From Ehrlichia ruminantium str. Welgevonden (GTDB taxonomy: Bacteria; Pseudomonadota; Alphaproteobacteria; Rickettsiales; Anaplasmataceae), in NCBI RefSeq assembly GCF_000026005.1, contig NC_005295.2, positions 248,001-312,000 of the forward strand: a stretch of DNA of 64,000 bases. Reading direction: 5' to 3'. The position numbers and the translations under genes were made by a program. The notes under the pieces are model-generated. The model had not been told where the DNA came from, did no database searches, and was given only the letters and a program-made list of their open reading frames with translations. How positions within the stretch are numbered: position 1 is the stretch's first letter; each line of letters begins with the position of its first letter. Below, piece after piece: positions 19,641-29,938 of this stretch.

Positions 19641-20678
19641 TCAAGTTGGATCTGATATTTTGATATTTTTTACGGAAGTTATATATTGGCAAGCTTGTGA
19701 TATAAGATTACTAATTACCTGTGCTGTAGTTTCTATATTATTTACCATTCCTACACTCTGTCCAGCCATAAGAGAGCCATTAGCAATATCTCCATCTATT
19801 ACTGCTTTTCTCAATGCTCCTGCCCAAAACTTTTCAATACGAAGTTGCCCGTCTTGTTTTGAAATTTTTCCTTGATTGTATAACCTAATAATATCTTGTT
19901 GTAGCTCTAAGAATTTTACACTAGCGTCATTTTCTATAGCTCTTACTGGAATTACAGGGAAATCTTTGCTTAATTGTATAGATGAAACAGCATCTCTGGA
20001 AGAAGATTTAATGAATATTTCTTTAAAGTTCTCATGTATGCATGATTCATACGTACATACAAAAAGAGTGCCAATCTGGCAACCACTTGCACCCATTATG
20101 AGGTAATGTGCTATCATTTCACCACGTCCTATTCCACCTGCAATAAAAATGGGAATTTTCTTTAAAGATTCTTCTTGGCGAAAATACGGTAGAATTTCTT
20201 GTGCAAGTACAGACGTACTAACAGGACCTATATGTCCTCCAGCTTCCATTCCTTCTATTATTAGCGCATCTACTCCAGACCTAACTAAACGTTTTGCTAT
20301 AGATAATGATGGTGCAAAACACATAGTCTTAATTTTTGCGTTCTTAATATAGTTTATCATTTTACTATTGGGAATGCCACCAGCAAGTACTATATGTGTT
20401 ATTCCAGTTTCTATACAAACGTCAATTAAGTTAGTTAGATCTGGATGCATTGTGATTAAATTTACACCAAAAGGATGGTTAGTTAATTGTTTAGTAAGTA
20501 TTATTTCTTTTTTTAATGTATCAGGATCCATAGAACCACATGCTAAAACACCGAAACCACCTGCATTTGATATTGCAGATACTAAATTATGATCTGATAC
20601 CCAACTCATTGCTCCACCCATAATGGCAAAGCGACTCCCTAAAAATTCTGTACCTAACTTCCATAACTCTGATAGCAT
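19641..20678 (-). CDS. Nitronate monooxygenase / FabK-like FMN oxidoreductase
   Basis: A 345-residue TIM-barrel flavoprotein of the 2-nitropropane dioxygenase family. Visible family motifs are PIMGGAM-like (RFAIMGGAMSWVSD), SNAGGFGVLACGSM, FGVNLITMHP, LIIEGMEAGGHIGP (FMN phosphate and active-site region) and PIFIAGGIGRGEMIAHYLIMGASGCQIGTLF. The family contains nitronate-detoxifying enzymes and the FabK enoyl-ACP reductase; sequence alone does not separate them here. It starts 12 bases after the stop of the cytochrome b561 gene, so the two form an operon, hinting at a redox role. Confidence 0.85.
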   Translation of the reverse strand: MLSELWKLGTEFLGSRFAIMGGAMSWVSDHNLVSAISNAGGFGVLACGSMDPDTLKKEIILTKQLTNHPFGVNLITMHPDLTNLIDVCIETGITHIVLAGGIPNSKMINYIKNAKIKTMCFAPSLSIAKRLVRSGVDALIIEGMEAGGHIGPVSTSVLAQEILPYFRQEESLKKIPIFIAGGIGRGEMIAHYLIMGASGCQIGTLFVCTYESCIHENFKEIFIKSSSRDAVSSIQLSKDFPVIPVRAIENDASVKFLELQQDIIRLYNQGKISKQDGQLRIEKFWAGALRKAVIDGDIANGSLMAGQSVGMVNNIETTAQVISNLISQACQYITSVKNIKISDPT

Positions 20679-20690
20679 GATGACTCTAAT

Positions 20691-21212
20691 TTATACTATA
20701 CGATTAAAAATATTATCTTTATCTATAAACTTATGCTTTAGTGCTGCTAATATGTGTAAGATTATAATGCTAGAAAGCATATATGCACAAATATTATGAC
20801 ATTGTTTCGCAATGATAGCTGTATTTTTATTAATGTCAATCAGTAGAGGTATATTTAAAGATAAAATGTGTATAGCTTTACCTGAAGCTGAAGACATGAT
20901 ATACCCGGATATTGTCATTGTTAGTGATGCTATATACAGGCTAGCATGTATGACTTTGGATATGATAATTAGATAATTTGGGAAACTCTTAGGATATTGG
21001 GGTATTACCGATAAACATCTGCATATGAGACGTAATAGTAGTAATAGTAATAATGTTATGCCGATTGATTTGTGTACTGTATATATATTTGATAGTATTG
21101 GATAAGTATTAGCTAATAACTTCATCGAAAACCCCATTATTAGCATGAGTATAATTGGTATACCAGTTAACCAGTGCATTATTCTAAGAGAGTAGTGATA
21201 TTTTTCTTTCAT
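20691..21212 (-). CDS. Cytochrome b561-family membrane protein
   Basis: A 173-residue protein with four membrane helices. The N-terminus YHYSLRIMHWLTGIPIILML carries the first haem His, with further His residues in YTVHKSIGI, KVIHASLYIA and the last helix (IILHILAALKHKF). This matches diheme CybB/b561 proteins that shuttle electrons between ubiquinone and acceptors in the inner membrane. Length is normal. It is the first gene of a two-gene unit with the FMN oxidoreductase. Confidence 0.88.
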   Translation of the reverse strand: MKEKYHYSLRIMHWLTGIPIILMLIMGFSMKLLANTYPILSNIYTVHKSIGITLLLLLLLRLICRCLSVIPQYPKSFPNYLIIISKVIHASLYIASLTMTISGYIMSSASGKAIHILSLNIPLLIDINKNTAIIAKQCHNICAYMLSSIIILHILAALKHKFIDKDNIFNRIV

Positions 21213-22190
21213 TAACTTAATTCAAGGTGTAAAACTTACCTATATCATATATAAGATGATATTATCAATATAAAATATATGTTTCTTAAGCATATCTGCT
21301 ATGATAAAAACTATAATATATGTAGTGTATATAAAGAATAACAGTATGGTTATTTAGTATATATAGCTAAATCCTTGTATTCTAGAAAATCTTATGTAAC
21401 TTTTTTATGCTTGTATTATGATTGATATACAAATAAGTAATGATGTGTTTGATAGTTATAGTCATGAGAGACTTTGTATAACAGGTAATTACAGAAAAAG
21501 TGGATAATTTGTAATAGTGTTTTAAAAAGGTGAATATTATTTATGGTTTTAGATTTTATAATTATCTCTCTCTTTATTTCTGTATTATCAAATCTAGTTA
21601 ATTTTTTGAATAGTGATGTAAGATGAAGAGTAAGTTTGCGTAGTATTTAAAGGATAGATATTACATAATATCATACTTTTTACACCTATATTATTCTCTA
21701 TTATAGCTATGTTATAAGGTGTAATTGAGTGTTGTGATAGTCATAATTAATAGATTTATAATAGTGTTTTTTATAGAACTAGTATGATAATTTATTATGT
21801 TGTAAATGTTATATAACAAAAATTGCTAGTGTAAAATATTGTAGAGGAATATCTAAGGCATATAGTTGTGGGTTCTTTTTAAAATTATTTCTGTATATGA
21901 AAATTGATTTATTGTAAGTGATTATAGTAATATAGTACCTAAGCGTATATTTTTTATATATTAAAATTAGTTATAGTTGTGTTTATAAGTTGCAAAAGGT
22001 AATGTGATATAATATAAATTAATATTTAAGAGATTAGTATTTTAAAATCATTGGATTAATAATAAATTACATTTTATTGGCGTATGTTTTTAATGTTGGA
22101 TATTTTAATATGGAAAGGTTTTAAGTGACTGATGGAATTGTTTCTGTATAATAAAATTAAAATTAAATTTAGTTCTCTGAAACAAAGATA
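21213..22190. other. Roughly 1 kb divergent intergenic region
   Basis: Lies between divergent cytochrome b561 and iron permease genes and must hold both promoters. I see no ORF, no convincing -35/-10 pair and no tandem repeat. Confidence 0.5.
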
Positions 22191-23801
22191 GTGTCGTTTA
22201 TCAGTCTTGCAAGAAATGTTTTTGTATATATATCAATTGGGTTATTTGTAGCTCCAATATTTTCGTTAGTATCGATTATATTTACTGAAAGCCAAGTAGT
22301 AGATTTATTTGCGTATATTTTTTCTGAATATACAGTTAATACTGTAATTTTAATGTTAGGTGTTGGGGTTATAACGTTAATTGTTGGGATAGCAACAGCT
22401 TGGTTTGTAACTTATTATTCTTTTCCTGGACGTAAGTTTTTTGAGATAGCACTTTTCTTACCACTTTCAATACCAGGGTATATAGTTGCATATGTATATG
22501 TAAATATTTTTGAATTTTCAGGTCCTGTACAGAGTTTTTTAAGAGTGATATTTCATTGGAATAAAGGTGATTATTACTTTCCTAGTGTGAAATCATTAGC
22601 ATGTGGAATTATCATTATAAGTTTTAATTTGTACCCATATGTATATATGTTAGTTAGAACTAGTCTGATAACAATTCGTAGTACTATTGCAGTTGCTACT
22701 ACGTTATGTGCTTCTAAATACAAAATATTAACATCTATTGGGTTACCAACAATTCGTCCAGCTATTGCTGCAGGTATGTCATTTGTATTAATGGAAGTAA
22801 TTTCTGATTTTGGGACTCCACAATTTCTAGCAATAGATACTTTTACTCGTGGTATATATAGAAGTTGGTTTCTGTTACATGATAAATATTCAGCGTGCCT
22901 TTTTGCATTAGTTGCATTGTTTTTTATATTTCTACTCATTGTGTTAGAGAAATTGTTTCGTGGTAAAGGGATATCTTATTCAACTATAAAAATGAATACC
23001 GATTACTACCATACTTGGCAAGTTAAAGGTAAAATTGCACTTGTAATGATATATTTGATATGTTTAGTTCCAATATTGATAGGGTTTGTGATACCGGTTC
23101 TTCCATTGTTATATTGGAGTCTTGAAAGAATCGATACCTTTATTACGCATACTAAATTTTATGTATCTATATTTAATAGTGTTAGTGTAGCATTTTTTAC
23201 TGCTATTATTACTGTTATAATATCGATTATTATGTCATATATTGTTAGAAAGAAGGAATCCTTATCTTATGCGATTAAATTTGTTGTTATGGGTTATGCT
23301 ATTCCTAATACGATAGTTGCTATGAGTGTAATGGTTTTACTTGGTAGTTTATCTAGTTTTTATTTTTCAATTGCTCTTATTGGTACAATATTTGGTTTAA
23401 TGTATTCTTATGTTTTTAAGTTTCTTGCTGTATCTCTAGGTCCTATAGAATCTGGCTTAAATAAAGTACCTCGCGAGATAGATTGGTCTTCTTCTTTGAT
23501 GGGACATAATGTTATCTCTACATGCATTAATGTTCATATTCCAATGATTCAGAAAAGTGTAGTAGTAGGATTTTTATTAGTATTTGTTGATGTAATAAAG
23601 GAATTAGCAGCTACGTTAATTATAAGACCTTTTAATTTTGATACGATGACTACCAGAATGTATGAACTTGTCAGTGATGAAAGATATACTGATGCAGCAC
23701 CATATGCATTAATAATAGTATTAATTGGATTAATATCAGTAGTAATATTATGTAAAATATTTCAGTATGATAGAAATAAATACAATAAAGTTATTGTATA
23801 G
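22191..23801 (+). CDS. fbpB: Iron(III) ABC transporter permease, FbpB type
   Basis: A 536-residue protein made of two fused permease domains with about 12 hydrophobic segments. Each half has an EAA-like loop: ATTLCASKYKILTSIGLPTIRPAI in the first half (about residues 165-190) and MGHNVISTCINVHIPMIQKSV in the second (about 440-460). FLPLSIPGYIVAYVYV and ISDFGTPQFLAI are typical of the FbpB/SfuB family that imports ferric iron from a periplasmic binding protein. The start codon is GTG. The binding protein and ATPase are not in the window, so this transporter is also dispersed. Length is typical. Confidence 0.9.
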   Translation: MSFISLARNVFVYISIGLFVAPIFSLVSIIFTESQVVDLFAYIFSEYTVNTVILMLGVGVITLIVGIATAWFVTYYSFPGRKFFEIALFLPLSIPGYIVAYVYVNIFEFSGPVQSFLRVIFHWNKGDYYFPSVKSLACGIIIISFNLYPYVYMLVRTSLITIRSTIAVATTLCASKYKILTSIGLPTIRPAIAAGMSFVLMEVISDFGTPQFLAIDTFTRGIYRSWFLLHDKYSACLFALVALFFIFLLIVLEKLFRGKGISYSTIKMNTDYYHTWQVKGKIALVMIYLICLVPILIGFVIPVLPLLYWSLERIDTFITHTKFYVSIFNSVSVAFFTAIITVIISIIMSYIVRKKESLSYAIKFVVMGYAIPNTIVAMSVMVLLGSLSSFYFSIALIGTIFGLMYSYVFKFLAVSLGPIESGLNKVPREIDWSSSLMGHNVISTCINVHIPMIQKSVVVGFLLVFVDVIKELAATLIIRPFNFDTMTTRMYELVSDERYTDAAPYALIIVLIGLISVVILCKIFQYDRNKYNKVIV

Positions 23802-24108
23802 GTTTTTATTAGTATTTATTTAAAAAAGTTTTATGTTAATCACATTTTAATAATATGTATATTGTGTTAAAAGTATGTAGTAATTATCCTTATTCCTAGA
23901 AAATGTCTTGTGTAATAAAAGTTGACTTTAATTATTATCATGTTTTTATTATAACTAATATTGTTCAATATTGTGTATGTTGGTTTGTTAGTAGTAGTGC
24001 ATATATAAAACTTTAATTATATTACAATTTATAATCAAGAACGAATGATAAAAAGTACCAATTCTTTATAAGATAATTTGTTACGACATATACATGTTTG
24101 TAAAAAGA
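23802..24108. repeat. Fossil copy of the 150 bp unit
   Basis: Bases from about 23,995 (AAAACTTTAATTATATT, ATAATCAAGAACGAATGA, GACATATACATG) still align with the 150 bp units at 24.24-24.68 kb, though heavily diverged. Bases before about 23,990 show nothing recognisable. Confidence 0.5.
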
Positions 24109-24139
24109 GTTATTTACTAGAGTTACATTTATCTTTTAT

Positions 24140-24238
24140 TTAACACTTTTTCAAAGGTACTTGTAATATAAGTAAATAAATACGTAATTATGTAACAGTA
24201 AAAAAATCTCTGCTGGAATTCTAAGAGATTACCTTAGT
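24140..24238 (-). pseudogene. Duplicated 3' tail of the HlyD-type gene
   Basis: This stretch aligns with the last 110-130 bases of the intact HlyD-type gene (24708-24835). Shared strings are TCAAA(G/A)GTACTTGT and TCTGCTGGNATTC; a deletion of about 12 bases and many substitutions separate them. Read on the minus strand it still encodes TYITSTFEKVLNKR and a stop, compared with TPITSTFEKAFNER and a stop in the real gene. No start or upstream part exists, so it is a tail fragment from segmental duplication. Confidence 0.75.
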
Positions 24239-24683
24239 TTATAAATTTGAACTGTATTGTATATGTGTTGATGTATTGATCAGAGTATTACAAATAGCAA
24301 AACTTTAACTGTGTTATTGTGTACTAATAAAGATAAATAAGAGTATATTACCCAATAGTGAAGAGCTAATAGATAAGTATATACAGTTTGTAAATTTGAA
24401 CTGTATAATATATGTGTTGACGTATTGATCAGAGTATTACACATGAAAAACTTTAACTGTATTATTGTGTACTAATAAAGATAAATAAGAGTATATTACC
24501 CAATAGTGAAGAGCTAATAGATAGGTATATACAGTTTGTAAATTTGAACTGTATTGTATATGTGTTGACGTATTGATCAGAGTATTACAAACAGCAAAAC
24601 TTTAACTGTGTTATTGTGTACTAATAAGGATAAATAAGAGTATACTACCCAATAGTAAAGAGCTAATAGATAGGTATATACAG
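24236..24683. repeat. Three tandem copies of a 147-150 bp unit
   Basis: The string AAATTTGAACTGTAT recurs with spacings of 150 and 147 bases (ends at 24250, 24400, 24547), followed each time by GTGTTGACGTATTGATCAG, GTGTACTAATAA and GAAGAGCTAATAGAT. Copies are about 95% alike. The array sits between a fossil tail of the HlyD-type gene and the real gene end. Confidence 0.93.
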
Positions 24684-24707
24684 GCGACTGTTTTGCTACG
24701 ATTACAT

Positions 24708-26252
24708 CTATCTTTCGTTAAAGGCTTTTTCAAAAGTACTTGTGATAGGAGTAAATAAGTAGTTAAGTAGAGTACGTGATTGTGTAATAATAAAAACCTC
24801 TGCTGGCATTCCAGGGTATAGTCTGAGGTTTTTAAGTTTCTTAGACTGTTCCTTTGGAATTATTACTTGTATTTTATAATAACGCATCCCGTTTGCTTCA
24901 GTTAATGCATCAGCTGATACTTGGGTGACTATTCCATTTGCTAATCCGACTTTACGTATGTTATAAGCACTAAGACGTACTTTTGCTTTTAAACCTTTGT
25001 AGTTTTCATATGATACCATATTTACTTCTTTTGTTTGTGCTGACAGTATTTCTTCTATATTTCTTGTTTGTATTTTTGCATCTACAATTAAATTATCGTT
25101 TGATGGTACAACGTTTGTAATAGGTGCTCCTGGTGGTATTACACCTCCTTCTGTATGATACTTTAATCCTGTAATAATACCAGATTGAGGAGACCTAATC
25201 ACGGTACGATCTAATACGTCTTGGGCAGTTTTCATTCTTTCTTTTAGATCTGCAATTGCAGAAATTGTATCTTTGAGTTCAATACTGATCTTATTTTGTA
25301 CGTTATTAGTTATATTAATTATTTCTAATTTATTTTCTCCGATTTTTTGATTTACTGATGCAATAGCAGACTCTATTTGTCCTATTTTTCCTTGAGATTC
25401 AGCATACTGTCGTTCAAGAGCAATAATGTAAGGTTTGCTAATATATCCATCTGCTAGTAAGCTTTTTTTGGCTGCTAATTCTTCATTAATCAATTGATGT
25501 TGAGTTGTTGCTGAAGTTAGTTGTGCAGATAATCCTGATAATTCTTGATGTAATTGCTTAGTACGTTGTTGTAAGATATTAATTTGACCAGATATATTTT
25601 TCTGATGGGACTCAAAGAGTTGTTGCTGGTTCTTTATAATTTGATCCCGTATTTCTTTGTTAGATAAATTGTTTATAGAATTTGGAAATTTTATGTGGTT
25701 GTAGTTATATTTTATAGCTGTTAGCCTAGCTTCTGTTGCTAGCATATCTAACATACGTTCTTTTATAATATCTAGATTAGCTTGGGCTGTAGTGTTATGT
25801 AGGTATATTATGGGTTGGTTTTTTTCTACAAATTCTCCTTCCTTAACTAGGATTTTCTCTATAATACCACCTTCTAGGTGTTGTACTATTTGTTTTTCTG
25901 ACGAAGATATTACTTCTCCTTGTGCAACTACAGATCCATCTAATGGAGCAACTGCTGCCCATATTCCAAATACACCAAAAAATAACAAAATTACTATGAA
26001 TCCAGTAAATAGTGGACCCCATGATATTTTTAGTACTTCATTAGATGTGTCTTTTTTATTATATTTAAATAAGAAATTTATAATACTGTCTATTATGAGT
26101 AGTGTTTTTTGTAAAACATGTAATTTTCTTGGTGCTTCATTGTTTGTTATGTGGAGTGTATTATGACCTAAAAGTTTTGGAAGAGAAAACCCAGTCTTTA
26201 CTAATTCTTTGAGTTTCTTATACATATATGTGTTATCAAGTAGTTTTAACAT
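24708..26252 (-). CDS. HlyD-family type I secretion periplasmic adaptor
   Basis: A 514-residue membrane-fusion protein. A cytoplasmic N-terminus of about 80 residues precedes one membrane helix (about 81-102, FTGFIVILLFFGVFGIWAAV), then the hallmark APLDGSVVAQGEVISSSEKQIVQHLEGGIIEKILVKEGEFV (split lipoyl half), a long coiled-coil hairpin (about 165-340), the second lipoyl half (RSPQSGIITGLKYHTEGGVI) and the beta-barrel domain (YPGMPAEVFI). It bridges an inner-membrane ABC exporter (HlyB type) and TolC. In Ehrlichia type I secretion exports tandem-repeat proteins (known), which makes it a plausible partner of such effectors. The last 130 bases are duplicated downstream. Confidence 0.93.
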   Translation of the reverse strand: MLKLLDNTYMYKKLKELVKTGFSLPKLLGHNTLHITNNEAPRKLHVLQKTLLIIDSIINFLFKYNKKDTSNEVLKISWGPLFTGFIVILLFFGVFGIWAAVAPLDGSVVAQGEVISSSEKQIVQHLEGGIIEKILVKEGEFVEKNQPIIYLHNTTAQANLDIIKERMLDMLATEARLTAIKYNYNHIKFPNSINNLSNKEIRDQIIKNQQQLFESHQKNISGQINILQQRTKQLHQELSGLSAQLTSATTQHQLINEELAAKKSLLADGYISKPYIIALERQYAESQGKIGQIESAIASVNQKIGENKLEIINITNNVQNKISIELKDTISAIADLKERMKTAQDVLDRTVIRSPQSGIITGLKYHTEGGVIPPGAPITNVVPSNDNLIVDAKIQTRNIEEILSAQTKEVNMVSYENYKGLKAKVRLSAYNIRKVGLANGIVTQVSADALTEANGMRYYKIQVIIPKEQSKKLKNLRLYPGMPAEVFIITQSRTLLNYLFTPITSTFEKAFNER

Positions 26253-26515
26253 CTAGGTTATAACATATCTCGCAAATAATTATAAGATACAATTTGTTAA
26301 ATAAATGTTTTAAAATACATTAACTTATATAAAATTTTAATAAAATTCAAATTTAAACCCAATATCTTTATCGGATACACTAAGAACAACTGCTAGTTTA
26401 TTCTCTAAATATTGTGATTAGTTGTTTAATAATTTTCTTAAATAAAATTGATGGTACATTAAGTAAGTCAACTTCATTAGAAAAATTCAAGATTCGTAAC
26501 CTTGTGGTGTTAATG

Positions 26516-27130
26516 TTAATCGTTAAACTTAACTTTAAAGATATTAAACTTTTCTAATTTATCTGCTATTAAAGATTTAGCATTATGTATTTGTATTATG
26601 TTATTAATACGTCTTTCTAGAAAAAGTGTAGTATAGTTATGGTTTTCAGAAAAGTCATTAATAAAGTACATGAGAGTGCTAACATATATAGCTGCTAGTG
26701 TAGTTCTTTTTGTATAGTAATTAAAATCAGTAGACGTATCTCCTGCTAAGTTCCAGATAGCGTCTGTTATTTTGTATAAAGATGTGATAGAAAAACACAT
26801 ATTATATGGTGTTGCAGATAATATGTTCTTTAATAATTCTCTATAGTTTGATAAAGATGAGTAGTATATTAAACATAGTTGTACAGCGTATTGTATTTTT
26901 TCACGAACTTTAAAATTATTAATATTATCTATTTCGTTGAACTTTATGGTGATAAAATTGATTAAATCGTCATTAATATGGTTTAGTATATCATATATTC
27001 CATTATGAAATTTGCAGAAATCTTCATATAAATTTAAATCTATACATGCTTTTAATAAGGTTTCATCTGATACTCCATAAAATGGTATTAATGCAATTGT
27101 TGCTTTTATTATTGTGGAGCGACTATCCAT
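26516..27130 (-). CDS. COQ9-family ubiquinone biosynthesis protein
   Basis: A 204-residue, mainly helical protein. The C-terminal half carries the COQ9 signature: DAIWNLAGDTSTDFNYYTKR, TTLAAIYVSTLMYFINDFS and FLERRINNI. COQ9 is a TetR-fold lipid-binding protein that presents ubiquinone intermediates to hydroxylase COQ7 at the membrane. The N-terminal part (FYGVSDETLLKACIDLNL) corresponds to the family's GWS-containing helix. It stands alone between AT-rich gaps. Length is near the usual alphaproteobacterial size of about 200-220. Confidence 0.88.
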   Translation of the reverse strand: MDSRSTIIKATIALIPFYGVSDETLLKACIDLNLYEDFCKFHNGIYDILNHINDDLINFITIKFNEIDNINNFKVREKIQYAVQLCLIYYSSLSNYRELLKNILSATPYNMCFSITSLYKITDAIWNLAGDTSTDFNYYTKRTTLAAIYVSTLMYFINDFSENHNYTTLFLERRINNIIQIHNAKSLIADKLEKFNIFKVKFND

Positions 27131-27983
27131 TTATTTATGTCTTTGTATTAAACTATATGATATATTATCAAAATATCTAATAATTAGGTAAAACATTTTT
27201 TTAATATATAAAAAATACTGAAATTGTTTAATAATATTAAGTAGATGAAAAAGCATAATTGTATTTTTACATTGATGGTAGATTAGTATTGTATTGAATT
27301 AATATTTTTCATGTATAATAAGATGACAATTTTGTTGAATGATCTTCGTAAAAAGAGATTATCTGTTTTTACATTGAGTGATGTGTTTAAATTGTGGTTA
27401 AGTTAACATTTGTGTGTCATTAAGTGGTTATATTGCTAAATAGTATAAAGAGGGTATAAGACCATAATTGTTTTGATGATATCAAGTACCATAAGTGAGT
27501 AAGGTATTTTTTAATATATAACGGAATTGTATGTTTGTTATATGGTATTCAAATTAAGTAAAGTTCCTTGATACTATTTTGACGTTGTATTATATATGAA
27601 TATGTGAAGATATTGTAGTTAGTAAACATTTTTATATGGTGTGCATAAACAGATTGATTTTGTTAATCTTAAAAAGATTATTATCTAATTGAAATTATAT
27701 CATTTTTCAATGTTACTTAATGTATATAGTGTGTACCTAATATTAGTAGGTGTTAAACTAGTTCAAGTATGGTTAGCAGTTTAAAATACTACTTTAGTCT
27801 ACATTAGTATAAGATTTAATTGGTTGAGTATAGATAAATATCTATATTATAAATGTTAAAATATACTACATTTATGATGCCTTAATTATAACATTTTGAC
27901 AGCATTTCTATGTATTACATGAATAAGATCAGTACAATATTTAGCATTTTATATCGATGATTTGTCTATAATGTAATTACTAG
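27131..27983. other. 853 bp intergenic gap
   Basis: AT-rich DNA between two minus-strand genes. No ORF, repeat array or RNA recognised. Confidence 0.55.
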
Positions 27984-29612
27984 TTAGTAATCTACATATT
28001 CTATTTGTACTTCAATAAATGGTTTGTTTTTGATATCATACCTTAATGAGTCAAACACTATGCTCTCTATGTGATGCTTAATTTTATTTTCTTTCTTAGT
28101 ATGGAGTTGAGAACTGATTTTAGATGTAATTTTTTTTATTAGGAAATTATTGCTAGTTGAGTTATCTAGAACTCCTGGTGCGAAAATTCTTGGTGTCTTT
28201 AGCAATTCTTTTCTTCTATTAAGGATTAGTGTTACTATTATTATTCCTGCATCTCTCATCTTTTTTCGCATGAAAATAACATTACTTTGTGGATGATGTA
28301 GAAAATTACCATCAACACCAAAATAACCAGATTTTACAGAATTAACTTTTTTCCCGTGTACTAAGTCTATTACATCTCCTGGGTGAACTATAATTGCTTT
28401 TTCTACATTACATTGTTGAGCAACCTTTGCATGTTCATGCATATGTATATATTCTCCATGTACAGGAATAGATAGCTTAGGTCTTACTAAAGAATACATT
28501 GTACATACTTCAGGTCTAGATGGGTGACCGGATACATGTACATGTTCCATAAATTCTGTTATGACATTAACTCCCATATTAACAAATTTATTAAATATAT
28601 TGTATATGCGCTTTTCATTACCTGGAATGATTTTAGAAGAGAAAATGATAGTATCTTCATTTTCTAATTTTGTTAAAGAATGAGAATTATTTGCAAGTTT
28701 AGCAGTAGCTGCTAATGGTTCACCTTGGCATCCGGTACATAGGAGCAATATTTGATTTTTTGGTAATTTGTTTGCTTGGTTAATATCAATGAATTCTGGG
28801 ATATCTGTAAGATATCCACTATCTTTTGCTGCCTGTATTATCCTTATAAGGGATTTACCCAGTATTGCTATTTTTCTGCCTAGTTTCTTTGCTACACATC
28901 CTATAGTGTTGATTCTTGCAATATTAGAAGCGAATAGGGATATAGCAACTCTGTTATTACAAGTTTTGAGTATGTTAAATAAACTTTCTTCTAAATCACC
29001 TTCTGAGCCTGATTTTTTTTTGGTGAAAATGTTCGTTGAATCACATACAAGTGCTAATACTCCTTGATTTCCTAGTTCCTGTAGTCTTTTTGTATTAGAT
29101 AAAGGGCTGATTACAGGATTATTGTCTAATTTCCAATCTCCTGTATGTATTACCGTTCCTTTTTCGGTGTGTAATGCTATTGCATTCATTTCTGGTATAG
29201 AATGCGTCATGTTTATGAATTCAAGAGTAAATGGTCCTAATATAAGCTTCTGAGAAGGATCTATTTGGGTAATATTAGCGTTTAGTGAGCATTCTTTCAA
29301 TTTTGAGTCTAACAGTGAAGCAGTAAACTTAGTAGCGTATATTGGGCACTGTAAGTCATGCCATAAATATTGTATACCTCCTATGTGATCTTCATGAGCA
29401 TGTGTTAATACTATTCCTAGTAGATCTTTTTTGTTTTGCTTAATGAAACTAATATCAGCAACAATCATGTCTATTCCTGGCATGTTGTCATCAGCAAAAC
29501 CTGCTCCAAAGTCAATTATAACCCACTTGCCTTTAAAGTGGTATAAATTAACATTCATACCTATTTGTCCAACTCCACCCAATGGTATGAACAATAAATT
29601 ATCTATATTCAT
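27984..29612 (-). CDS. rnj: Ribonuclease J
   Basis: A 542-residue MBL/beta-CASP nuclease. FIPLGGVGQIGMNVNLY and the metal motif HAHEDH (residues 71-76) start the MBL domain; VIHTGDWKLD and CDSTN follow. The beta-CASP part contains SSKIIPGNE and VHVSGHPSRPE, and SIPVHGEYIHMHEHAKVA is characteristic of RNase J rather than of other MBL hydrolases. It acts as a 5'-to-3' exonuclease and endonuclease in mRNA decay and rRNA maturation. The last 100 residues form the C-terminal domain. It is divergent from the small membrane-protein gene at 29.9 kb. Length is typical. Confidence 0.93.
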   Translation of the reverse strand: MNIDNLLFIPLGGVGQIGMNVNLYHFKGKWVIIDFGAGFADDNMPGIDMIVADISFIKQNKKDLLGIVLTHAHEDHIGGIQYLWHDLQCPIYATKFTASLLDSKLKECSLNANITQIDPSQKLILGPFTLEFINMTHSIPEMNAIALHTEKGTVIHTGDWKLDNNPVISPLSNTKRLQELGNQGVLALVCDSTNIFTKKKSGSEGDLEESLFNILKTCNNRVAISLFASNIARINTIGCVAKKLGRKIAILGKSLIRIIQAAKDSGYLTDIPEFIDINQANKLPKNQILLLCTGCQGEPLAATAKLANNSHSLTKLENEDTIIFSSKIIPGNEKRIYNIFNKFVNMGVNVITEFMEHVHVSGHPSRPEVCTMYSLVRPKLSIPVHGEYIHMHEHAKVAQQCNVEKAIIVHPGDVIDLVHGKKVNSVKSGYFGVDGNFLHHPQSNVIFMRKKMRDAGIIIVTLILNRRKELLKTPRIFAPGVLDNSTSNNFLIKKITSKISSQLHTKKENKIKHHIESIVFDSLRYDIKNKPFIEVQIEYVDY

Positions 29613-29938
29613 TTATTATTACATCATAAAACTTCAAGAAGTAGCATACCTTATTTAATACTTAAAGAAAAGTATTAGGATAATTATAATTAATTTCTTA
29701 AACCTAAGTATTAAAACACATTTAGGTTAATAAAGCTAATACAAATGTAATACAACTTAATTAATAGTACATAAGCTACTTGATAAGTGATTGTATTTGA
29801 AATAACTATATAATGCAAGTTAGGAGTGTGGTTTTGATTGGAAATATGAAAAAAAATTGTATTTTGTTTAGTTTATTATGTAAAAGTCTATTATGGACTT
29901 TATATTTTAAGTGATACTTACTATAAGGTGTGGTGTGA
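29613..29938. other. 326 bp divergent intergenic region
   Basis: Separates the RNase J gene from the plus-strand membrane-protein gene. AT-rich, with no clear promoter pair or repeat. A minus-strand frame across its end is a shadow. Confidence 0.5.
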
